Assembly: GCA_026826555.1 (NCBI GenBank)
Contig: JAKSZT010054573.1
Location: forward strand, 1,827,470-1,891,469
From: Tolypeutes matacus
Lineage: Eukaryota; Chordata; Mammalia; Cingulata; Chlamyphoridae
Reading direction: 5' to 3'
Length of the DNA stretch: 64,000 nt
Shown here: piece after piece, positions 55,142-64,000 of the stretch
Position numbering within the stretch: position 1 is the stretch's first letter
Layout of the letters: each line of letters begins with the position of its first letter
Translations under genes and position numbers: made by a program
The notes under the pieces: generated by a model
Databases searched by the model: none
What the model saw: the letters and a program-made list of their open reading frames with translations, nothing else
What the model was told of the DNA's origin: nothing

Positions 55142-56659
55142 ATTTCTTGATCCAAAATACTATGATTGTGGGTGGCATCAGAATCAAGTCCTAATTCTCT
55201 ATACCAGCTGTTTCCATCAACACAAAGGAATATACATTCAAGCAGTGCTTCATTCCCGAGTAGTCCTTTGACTTACACAGTTCAGTCTTCAAAAGTTTCT
55301 GTGGGTGAAGCTACTAGAGATCAGTGGTACACTGGAGGTATCCATCAGTCCTTGGCTATTATTCCAAATTCTGGATTTTTAGTGTGGGTTGTGTGGTGAA
55401 AGCCAAAAGAATTTTAAGTTTAAGAAAACATATTCTTAGTTTTCAATATTTATAAATAGTTTATGATGTATAAATTTGAGAACACAGAAATAATCACAAA
55501 CATTTTATGTTAACACACATTTTTGTTGTAATATTATAGCATTATGCTTGGATCTACGAATTGAAGAAGGAAATTGATTAGGTTGTATGGCCTCGAAAGA
55601 AAATATTAAAAAATATATGAGGAACAATACAAGAAAAGATACTAAAATCTAAAGCCATTTGAATTTAACATAGCCATATCAAATATATATAAATCTATAT
55701 AATTTATACCAAATGTAATATATGATATAGATATATATAAAATATATGTATCACATGTATATGTGCTGTTGGAATTTTCTAAGAACTGTCCCCTTGCAAA
55801 AGGAAAAAAATCTGGGACATGGCCACAGTTGGGGAGCTGAGTAGTGATCAAGAAGTTACTGGACGAGGCAGGGGTTTCCCGAGGGTAGATGCTGGTAGAA
55901 GGTGGTCAACTGTAGGCTGAAGGAGAGGTGGCCAGTGGAACCTGGCACCCCTATTCTTAGCCAAATGTCTAAGGAGAATACTGAAAGGTTGCCAGGTCTT
56001 GGTTTCTTCTTGGATGCCAGTAGAAATAGAAACATATCCAAATTAAGCCTACAGAATCCTAATGATTAACCCTAACTCCAATGTGGGAATCCAGGGATAC
56101 GGCAAAGGGCAGAATCTGTGTCGATTTTTGAACCTTCAGATAGAGAATGCTGAACATGTAGGTACAATGTGCTTAAGGAAATAAGAGATGCCATTCCCCA
56201 AAACAGGCTTGCAACCAGAGGCTATCAGGAATGAAGATGATCCTTTGAAAGTTTAAAATGAGTAATATAGTCTTACATTAAAAGTATAATGAAGAACTCT
56301 ACCATTGAAGTAAAATATTTGAAAACATACTATGGTATTGTTTAGTAGTATATGTCATATCACACATTCAGTTAATAAGTAAAACTGAAATAAAACTACT
56401 GGAGCAGAGAGAGTCTCTAGAGAAAGACTGGGACAGGATAAGGGAGGCTCACTTCTCCAATCCTGAGATTCAAAACTAGTGACTATCCTTTCATCATTTT
56501 GTTGCCACATCCTCTTTCAAACCTACAAGCATTTTCATTGAGTGTGTGTGGTTTCCAGAGGATGACAAAAATGAAATTATTTTCTTAAAACCACAAGGGC
56601 CCCTTCAGTCAACTTACTCATCATGGTTGTCATTTTGGTTTTGTAGGATTACTTTCAGC
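55142..56659. other. Unassigned, with an AT-rich patch
   Basis: No gene is seen. A TATA-rich low-complexity patch lies at about 55673-55765. Confidence 0.3.
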
Positions 56660-56905
56660 AGATTTTTTTCTCTTCTCATCTTTCCCCACTCCCTCCTTTT
56701 CCTTCTAATTTGTATGATCTTTTTCCTCCTCCTTCTTTCAGTAACGCTTCTTCTCCTTCTCTTCCTGCTCCTCCTCCAGCTCCTCTTCCTCCTCTTCTTC
56801 CTTATTCTTTCGCTCTTCCTCTGCCTCCTACTCCTTCTTATTTTTCATCTTCTTGTCTTTCTCCTTCTCCTCTCCTCTTCTTCTTTCTCCTACTCCAAGA
56901 TCTCT
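56660..56905. repeat. Polypyrimidine (TTC/TCC)n low-complexity tract
   Basis: Roughly 245 bases are almost entirely C and T on the plus strand, in TTC, TCC and CTT units. All three plus-strand frames stay largely open, producing Leu/Phe/Ser/Pro-rich pseudo-proteins (for example 56546-56977) that are not genes. Such tracts can form triplex DNA, but that is not shown here. Confidence 0.85.
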
Positions 56906-57849
56906 AAATGCTTGTATTACTGCTGCTATACAATGATATTCCTTTTTTATATACTTAGGAACTGTGGAATGATATGAATGCAACAGTTACTAAATGTGAG
57001 ATAGAAATGTGGGCATTTCAGAGCAAGACTTTAAAACGTCTCTGTTTCTGGAATATGTTTATAACTGTGTTCACATATATATATATATAAATATATCCAT
57101 ATTCCAAGTTGAAAAGAATATTAAAGTAGTCTTCCCAATTATTTTATTATGTCATAATAGCAAAATGTTAATTGGATCTATGGGTATGTTTGTTGGCTTT
57201 CTTATTATGAGCACAGCAATATCCGGTATTTCCTTTTAGTTCTGGGCCTCTAGGCTTCTTAGCAATTGAAAAAGAAAGGCTTTGAGAATACAAAGAAATG
57301 GAATATTTCTAAAATGGAAAATTGCTTTGTCTTTCCAAAGAATAACTGTTTTGTTTATGCAATCCTTGTATGCCAAGCCATGACTAGAGGGGTAAAAGGA
57401 CCCAAAGGGAGAATTTGCAGTCGTCAAAACATGAAGGATTTAGAAATGCCAGGTAATCAATACACTTCAGTACTATGGAGAAGATCAGAATAATAATAGC
57501 ATTGGACATTCCTTCAACAAAATTGTTATTGCACAGTTTATTGGGCATGGATGATATTGCTCTAAGACCTGTGTGGGAAAGCAAAAGCAAATGAAGATAT
57601 CATTCATGAAAGGGAGAAACTTATAAGTATCCCTTGATTTTCCAGAATCTTTCACATGCTTGACCTTTTATATTTTACCCCTACAGTGCCTGGAAGGGAT
57701 ATAGTGAAATAGCTAGCTCCTCTTAATTTATTCACCAATTTATCCCAAGGAAACTAATGTTGTTGACAAAATTTGAGAGCAACTTATTGGGCAACTGCAT
57801 CCAGATTCCATTTCAAAATGGTAGAGCAGAAAGCCCTCGAGTTTTGTAG
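56906..57849. other. Unassigned, with a short (TA)n
   Basis: A short (TA)n tract lies at about 57075-57095. No gene or repeat is otherwise recognised. Confidence 0.3.
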
Positions 57850-58020
57850 ATCCAAAGACCTTGATTTGAACATATTGGCCCCCCTGCATGCCTAGCCATT
57901 TGGTCTTTAGCAAGTTATATCTCTGAACCTGAATCATCTAGAACACAGATACATCACTATTACAGCACATGGATTTTTGTGGGAACTAAACTAAACAGTG
58001 AAGATTTATTATGTCCACCA
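57850..58020 (+). mobile_element. MIR SINE, divergent
   Basis: TTTAGCAAGTTATATCTCTG, AACCTGAATCATCTAGAACA and TTTTTGTGGGAACTAAACTA follow the MIR core in order. Confidence 0.5.
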
Positions 58021-58047
58021 AATATAGCACAGCATGAAAAGTGTTTG

Positions 58048-58110
58048 CACAGGGGTTTGCTTGTGAGCCAAATCCATCCCACTGCCTGTTTTTACAAAAT
58101 GTGGATGTTT
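58048..58110. mobile_element. hAT MITE terminal scrap
   Basis: CAGGGGTTTGCTTGTGAGCC followed by AAATCCATCCCACTGCCTG resembles the end of a common hAT-type MER element. Confidence 0.4.
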
Positions 58111-58139
58111 CACTTCCCTGGCTTGTAACCAAGGCCATA

Positions 58140-58516
58140 GTATAGGTTGGGTCAACAACAGGAATTTATTGACTCCCAGTCTCAGGGGCTAAAGGCTGGC
58201 TTCCTACGGGGGTGGGTATCTTCTGGCTGGCCGGCAATCCATGGGTTTCTTTGACTATTCTGACACCTGGTAATGCATGTGGTGGCCTCCTCTCCTTTCT
58301 CTTCTGAGTTCCCCCGACCTCCAGTTTCTGATTGCTCCTACGGCTTCTCTCCCTGTGGTCTTCTCTATGAGGACCCCAGTAATCCTGATTCATCTGGGCT
58401 ACTTCCTAGCTGAAGTAACCCCATCAAAAGGTGCTACTAACAGCAGCTTCCCAGCCACAGGAACGGATTAAGATTAAGAGCACGTTTTTTGGGGGGTACA
58501 TAACTCCAAGCCACCA
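58140..58516 (-). mobile_element. MaLR-like solo LTR, xenarthran type, reverse
   Basis: The plus strand holds AACAACAGGAATTTATTGAC, the reverse polyadenylation region. Later it has TAGCTGAAGTAACCCCATCA, GGAACGGATTAAGATTAAGA and the final GTACATAACTCCAAGCCACC. This is the reverse layout of the same MaLR-like family as at 37545-38664. Confidence 0.75.
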
Positions 58517-58782
58517 CTGTGAGCATATTTGCAAATGACATCTTATTGGGACACTCCATGTCCGTTGTTTTACGTATTCTCTATGGCTTCTCTTCAGCTA
58601 CAAAAGTAGATTTCAGTTGTGTCAAGAGCGACTATATGGCTCACTAAGCTTAAAATAATTGCTATCTGGTCCTTTACAAAAAAAGTTTCTTGACTCTTGA
58701 TATTAGCCATCTTAAAACTTTCTGGAGAAATATAAAAGCAGAGAATATGAAAAGGCATCTATTTAACAAAAAGGTAGAGGGA
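58517..58782. other. Unassigned stretch
   Basis: I recognise no repeat or gene in this stretch. Confidence 0.3.
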
Positions 58783-58875
58783 GGTGATACATGATTGATA
58801 GATGGATAGATACAGATAGATATGGATAGACTGATAGATGTAAATGATGGATGGATGGATGGACAGATAGATATT
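58783..58875. repeat. (GATA/GATG)n microsatellite
   Basis: GATA, GATG and GACA tetranucleotides alternate, with a purer GATG core (about 58847-58861). Confidence 0.85.
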
Positions 58876-59058
58876 GTGCTTTAAATGTTGTTATATGCTT
58901 AATCATTTCATATATCTGATTTAGCAACAATAAGAGAGGCCAAGGAATAAAATCATTTCCCCCATAGTCCCTAATACCAGGTTATGAGTTTGATCATTAA
59001 ACAATAATGCTACTCCTTCCTCTTCTCCAACTATATTCACTCAAAAATTCAAATAGCA

Positions 59059-59260
59059 GGGAGCAGATGTAGCTCAAGTCGTTGAGTGCCTGCTTCTCAT
59101 ATACGAGGTTCCGAGTTCGATCCCTGGTACCTCCTAAAAACAAACAAAGAGATGAAAAAAACAACTCTCACTGGGAAGCAGGATGTACCTCAGTGGTTGA
59201 GTGCCTGCTTCCCACGTATGAGGTCCTGGGTTCAATCCCCAGTACCTTCTAAAAAAAAAA
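59059..59260 (+). mobile_element. Dimeric DAS-type SINE with 16-bp target duplication
   Basis: Two monomers (59059-59137 and 59173-59250) each have a GAGTGCCTGCTTC motif, a GTTCGATCCC or GTTCAATCCC B box and a GTACC.TCTA end. The joining linker is A-rich and ends CAACTCTCACTGGG (59162-59175). The direct repeat AAAAATTCAAATAGCA at 59043-59058 and 59261-59276 is exact, although its leading A residues merge with the poly-A tail. The B boxes are well preserved, so this is one of the younger insertions in the window. Confidence 0.9.
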
Positions 59261-59276
59261 AAAAATTCAAATAGCA

Positions 59277-60309
59277 ACGCATAGCCCTGTAATATTCACT
59301 CTTTAAAACAGATGAACATAAGGAAATTTTCTTATATGATGCATAGGAAAACACAAATTAATACTACACTCAGGATTTATCTTCCCACCAAGTGGAATGT
59401 AGCAGCTGCTTCTATTATGTGCTAGGGGGAATTTTTATGTGTTTTCTTCTCCATGCTGGAAGATTCTCTTAACTCTTCAACTTGGCGTAGATTCCACTGG
59501 CAGTACCTCCATCTCTGATGAGCCAAAAATTCATGTGGTATTCAATTTTAAATATAGCTCACAAATATCTTCCAAGGAATTTTGTATCCTAGAGGCATTC
59601 CTAATATAATTTATTTAAGACAATTCCTCTTAAAATTATCCTGTATGATACAGATAGACAAGAGAGAGGTGGTTTTGTTGTCGAGCACAGGATGGTAAAA
59701 CATAAATACCAAAAAAGCATCGTTGTTATGAGATTAACAAAAATTCACAAAGAGATATATATATGTCATAATTTATATAACTTGGAAAATAGGTATACTA
59801 TGATTGTGTAAATTGTACTCACCAGATGTATTCACTATGCTACCCAAATTACAACTGATTTGACAGAATAATTTATTTTGAGTCACAACCCCCTTCATGT
59901 TCTGGAAGTGTGTGTCAATGAGTATTTAATCAAATCAATTAATGAGAACAAGAACCCAAGTGCCGAAACGTGAACCCTGAGCCCCAGGTAGAGGCTTAAG
60001 AGGGAAGTGAAGAGAGGAAAATTATATTTTTTCATGCAAACATTTGATTTAACCCTAATGCTAATATGGCTAGTGTATATTCACAGCATAAAGAAGGAAA
60101 TGTGACAAGCCTCAAACTATATACAGACTGTCAACATTGCATCTTCTTTATAAAGTTCTGGGTACTTGACAAGTTTGCAAACATAGACAAATCAAAATAA
60201 TACCAGTTACATGAAAAAAACATCGAGGACTGTTCTTTTCTAAATAACAATAAACGTCATGACCAACTGAGTTCTGTGTGCCAGTTCTGCACACTCACAC
60301 TCTCCTTTG
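59277..60309. other. Unassigned AT-rich stretch
   Basis: I recognise no repeat or gene in this stretch. Confidence 0.3.
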
Positions 60310-60470
60310 GAGCCCATTCACTAGACCTGTGGCTTAGTCACTCATTTTGCAGATCAGGGATAAAAAGCTCAGAAAGGTTAAATCATTCACGCAAAGCAAC
60401 ACAGTAAGTTGTGGAGCCATGGCAGGGCTCCTCTGACTCCATCTGAGTTCTCAATAACCACATTGTTTTG
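60310..60470 (-). mobile_element. MIR, reverse
   Basis: TTTTGCAGATCAGGGATAAA, CTCAGAAAGGTTAAATCATT and CAACACAGTAAGTTGTGGAG follow the reverse MIR core. Confidence 0.65.
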
Positions 60471-61250
60471 TAATTCAGTAACTAAGTTACTTGTTTGCAC
60501 ATTTTAAATTTGTCCACGACTTATTGGTGAAAGATGAAGAGCTAAGCATTCACTCCACACCGTGAAGATCCTACTCTTAGTATTTGTAAGTTTGCAATGC
60601 TTGTAGTGTGTGTGGCTTTGTAGAGTACTCTGGGGTGGGATGCACAGACTCCTGCCCACTGCCTTCAGGACAGAGGCATGTATTCTCCCCAGCTGTTGGG
60701 AGCATGGATCACTGCTTCTGTGAGTAAGCAACACTGGTTGAAGAGAGATGCCTCATCTAAGGCAAGCATCCTCCCCAGGTGCAACCTGCACTCAAAGGCT
60801 GGACAAAGTCAGAGTATAAAGTCTTGGCTACCTTCCCCCAATTTCTGACTAATCTGCAGGGCTACCCAGCTCCAGAGCTCGTGTGGCAGGATCAGTTGAC
60901 CCGGATTGCTAGTACTGCCTGGTAGACCAGTTCTCCCTCTGCTTGATCCTGCTCCTTTTACTTCCCCATGGGTGGGGATTCTGAGCACACCTGCAGTGAA
61001 CCTCCAGCATGCTCGAACATGGCTTTGCTACTATTTTTCCATGTCACATATTAAAAATAGAAATGCACCTTTACAGCCCAATCCTGTCGTGTTGCACTGT
61101 GCGCTAGGGATGCATTTTTGCTTCTTAACATGTTTTCTGCCCTTGACATATTGAAAACATTTTCCCACCTAATGGAAATTGGTATTTGTCGCACTAAAGA
61201 ATCAAGAGCTCAGTGACTAAACACAACTCATTTCAAGTAAGGAGCTACTC
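60471..61250. other. Unassigned stretch
   Basis: I recognise no repeat or gene in this stretch. Confidence 0.3.
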
Positions 61251-61845
61251 TTGCTGCTCCCAAATTGTGCACCAAGGCACGTTGGGGTGCCAGAGTGAAT
61301 TCACAGGAGGTCTGCAGAGAACTCATCGGGATGCCAGACGTATTTTAAAATTTTGAGAAAACACAGAAATAGTTGACTTCAGTTAGACACCAACGAATTA
61401 CTAGTTGGAGGTGTAGCATTAAATCACACTACATTTTTTTCAATGGTGTCATATCATTGCACAGCTGAGTTTTTGGCACTAGCTGTGATTTTTTTAAAAA
61501 TGGAAATGCTGCGTGAAAAATCATTGTAGAAGAGGAAATGGGAGTGGGTGTGTCCAATGTGATTCTGAGGTTTGTGAAATTACGCAATGCCTAACAGGAA
61601 CACACTTCCCATCAATAGCATACATCATCATTTATGAACGACATAAAAATAGACTTTTTTCTTTCCATCTAACATATGTTTTTCTCAGATGCTTATTAAA
61701 TTGTTAGAGCATAATTTTATATTAAGGTGTTTGGACCAAATACTTCTAAACAGAACCCTTAGGTCTTTCTTTGGCCTAAATGCACTGTGAAAAAAATTCC
61801 TGATACACGAAGGGCCCGTGAGCTGAGAACATTTGGGAACCTCAA
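61251..61845. mobile_element. Possible hAT-type non-autonomous transposon
   Basis: The left end (TTGCTGCTCCCAAATTGTGC) and the reverse complement of the right end (TTGAGGTTCCCAAATGTTC) share CCCAAAT in equivalent positions and resemble the CAGTGGTTCCCAAA termini of hAT elements. The interior is AT-rich without coding capacity. No 8-bp duplication is visible, so the boundaries are approximate. Confidence 0.45.
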
Positions 61846-62084
61846 CCTAGGCTGTAAACGATTACAGGAAGTCAGGCTGACCTTGGCTGCCCTCTCTTGC
61901 TGAGCCCTCTGCTTTCAGCGTGCTTTTCTGAGCATCAAGATAAAAATCGTGCTCGGTTTTCAACTGTCCAAGAAGAGGGTTGCCTTGAGGGTCTCATGTA
62001 CAGCAGTTTAACAGAAATTTCCTTTCCGGTAAAATTGCATTTAGAAGACTGTTTTTCTATGAAGCTGAACAAATGTAGGTTAAC
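61846..62084. other. Unassigned stretch
   Basis: I recognise no repeat or gene in this stretch. Confidence 0.3.
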
Positions 62085-62400
62085 ACTACAAAATGTTAAT
62101 ATCAGACAAAAAAACATTATACTAAGTGAAGGAGACCAGACATAGAATACTATATATTGTATGATTCCATTTATATAAACTGTACATATAAATCCATTTA
62201 TAAAGATGAAACTTGATTAGCGGTTATGTAGAGCTGGGGAAGGGATGCTAAGGGGTGTAGAGTCTTTCTTTTTGGAGTAATGAAATTGCTCTAAAATTTT
62301 TGTGGTGATGAATGTACAACGTTGTAATTATACTAAAAGCCATTGATTATCCACTTTAGATAGATCATATGGTATGTACATATATCTCAGTAAAACTGCT
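62085..62400 (+). mobile_element. L1 3' end
   Basis: ACTAAGTGAAGGAGACCAGA, GTATGATTCCATTTATATAA, GAGCTGGGGAAGGGATGC and a terminal TACATATATCTCAGTAAAAC phrase match the last part of ORF2 and the 3' UTR of L1 in forward order. Confidence 0.75.
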
Positions 62401-62439
62401 TAATACCCAAATACATAATTGTGCAAGAATAGCCAGAAA

Positions 62440-62640
62440 GAGCAGCTATGTACAGCAGGGGAAATAGAGAGATTGAGAGGGGAGGAATTTTCTTGTTTGT
62501 TTATTTGTCTGGTTTTTTCTATTATTATTGAAATAATGAAAATGCCATAATAACTGAAGTAATGAACGCACAACTATGTGATTATACCAAATACCATTGA
62601 TTGTAAAAAAAAGAGAGAGAGAGAGAGAAAAGTTTTCTTT
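62440..62640 (+). mobile_element. Second L1 3' UTR piece
   Basis: TATTATTATTGAAATAATGA, then AAATGCCATAATAACTGAAG, CGCACAACTATGTGATTATA and CCAAATACCATTGATTGTA repeat the 3' UTR theme of the preceding element. It ends with a poly-A and (GA)n tail (62608-62629). Confidence 0.6.
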
Positions 62641-64000
62641 TCTGAAAATGCTGGCTTAACCTTAAGAAACTCCTCCAGTGGGTGTCATCCCAGGCACCCT
62701 GGCAGGTGAATGAGGATAACTTTGGAGAGCTTAAGTCTTTCAGAGATCTCTTTCATCCAGGACATCACTCACCCAGACCAGACTTTGCCAAGGGCCAGCT
62801 AGATATTGAATTTATCTTAATTTTATTTCTCCTGCAAAGGTTCTCTCCCTCCATCTCCCTTCAACTCTTCCCATTGCCTGCCAGCAGCCCTAACTTTTTA
62901 TTTAGCCGCTAGGAAAGCTGGTGATTTGGAGCATTTGTTCTTTCCTGCTGAAAGGCCACAGCTGCTCCTTTGATGGCTCAGAGCTGTTGTGCCACAAAAT
63001 AATCCTCAGAGAGTAAAATGCAGGCTTGGTCCACCAAGTAAATGTATGGGGACAACATATAGTTATCTTCCTTTGTTCAGAGTTAATGGCTTTTCCCTGG
63101 TCTCCTCCCCTGTTGATTACCATTTTAACCTCCTCATTTCCAATGTTCTACATTATTATCATTAGGCTGGTCTAGAGACCCTTAGTAGAGGATACCTGAC
63201 AAACACCCATATACTAATTATTGTTACTTTCCTTTGTCAAGATAATAAACGTTATTTTCACTCAGAACGCGTTTGTGGTTCAGTGCCTCTGGCCTACTTA
63301 CAGTCCCTAAGCTCCTGATTTGAGAGTTGAGAATAATACTAATAATTTAACTGACAAAAAAGGGGGAAAAAAACCACCCCACACTGATATGGATTTCTCT
63401 ATTTTTATATTCATAAGGGGAGGGAAGTTTTATCTGAACTGTAGATGGTACTAAAAATAGATCCTTTGCAGAGGCAATGCAAGTTCTGGAAAATAAATAG
63501 ACAAAAGTATTGAGCAGAAAAGGAACGATTTCTTCTTCAGTGGGCAATAGCAGGCTCTTCACTAATAGGGAAGCACTGACAACCTGGTGTTCTTAGGAGA
63601 CTCCTTTTGGCGTCTCTGGTTTGTGACCCAATTTCTCTGCTCACTCATGCCGTCTGGAGTGAAGTGTCTTCCACCCCAGATCAACCTCAGAGCCCATGCT
63701 CTGGAAACCCACCGAGTGCTGTCCCGAGGATGAGCTGGGTGTTGCTCCGTCTCTGAGATAGTGACTCAGGTTTCAAAAGAGGACTGTGCCTTACTCCCGA
63801 GGTCTGCTGACCGCCTCGTTCCCTTCTCCTTGAAGCTGGCGTCCCGTTTGGCAACCTGCTCAGAAGCCAGAGACTAGGAATGCTTTACTACTAGACTGCA
63901 CCTTCCTCCAAGAATCTCCTAACCGAAGGAATCGACCTAAACCATGATGCCATCATGAGACACTTTACCTGCCGAGAAGCTTCTCTGCATGTCCCATCAG
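62641..64000. other. Unassigned stretch
   Basis: No repeat or gene is confidently recognised. The phrase CAAGATAATAAACGTTATTT near 63238 has the look of an LTR polyadenylation region, but the flanks do not support an LTR call. Confidence 0.3.

Noticed and set aside
56546..56977. 143-codon Leu/Phe-rich frame resembling a membrane protein
   Set aside because: It is a translation of the TTC/TCC polypyrimidine tract, and other frames in the same tract are equally open.
58783..58875. GATA-factor binding cluster
   Set aside because: The GATA units are a tetranucleotide microsatellite. Repetition alone explains the motif density.
63180..63300. Possible LTR polyadenylation region (AATAAACGTTATTT)
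   Set aside because: Neither an LTR start nor a matching end, nor a duplication, can be found around it.
1..64000. CRISPR array, operon, phage or bacterial system
   Set aside because: There are no regularly spaced direct repeats, no compact co-directional genes and no ribosome-binding sites. All evidence points to mammalian nuclear DNA.

Overview
The window is vertebrate, specifically placental-mammal, nuclear DNA, and most likely comes from a xenarthran, best guess an armadillo. The diagnostic signal is a set of tRNA-Ala-like SINEs of the DAS type (at about 1348, 2378, 13779, 20746, 54740 and 59059). They carry the typical 'TAGCTCAGTGG' A-box region and 'GGTTCAATCCCCAGTACCTCCT' B-box/3' region. 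Around them are L1 3' UTRs and MaLR-like LTRs that match what I remember of xenarthran repeats, plus the mammal-wide set of MIR, L2, CR1/L3, MER5A-like hAT MITEs, MLT1-type LTRs and L1M ends. Family names come from memory of consensus sequences, not from a library search.

I find no convincing protein-coding exon, no RNA gene and no CRISPR array. All long open frames lie in repeats, low-complexity tracts or the assembly gap, or lack any recognisable domain. The one recognisable non-L1 protein domain is a decayed hAT transposase C-terminus near 40455-40652. The window is therefore intergenic or deep-intronic, AT-rich, and layered with transposons.

Layout: 1-6000 has simple repeats, SINEs, a MaLR-like LTR and a long L2. 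6000-13500 has MLT1, MIR and hAT remnants, including a 211-bp MITE with its 8-bp target duplication. 13500-20000 has a MaLR LTR interrupted by a SINE, a xenarthran-type L1 3' UTR with two tandem units, an old L1/HAL1 in reverse and another LTR. 20000-36700 is mostly unassigned with scattered MIRs, a 5'-truncated L1 with a perfect 15-bp target duplication (28236-28913), a solo LTR (31421-32041) and a CR1/L3 tract. 36700-43600 is the densest part: a three-level nest (old L1, then an LTR, then a solo LTR with 5-bp target duplication), a hAT fossil, and two class-I-like LTRs, one intact with TG...CA ends and a 4-bp duplication. 43600-64000 has L1M ends (one containing a 400-N gap inside a 36-bp minisatellite), a three-unit MER5-like cluster, MLT1 copies, and a dimeric SINE with a 16-bp duplication.

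There is no pathway or operon here. The interest lies in insertion history, in a fixed dimeric SINE architecture, and in a probable VNTR hidden by the gap. A few unassigned AT-rich tracts read like conserved non-coding sequence, but that cannot be tested from one sequence.
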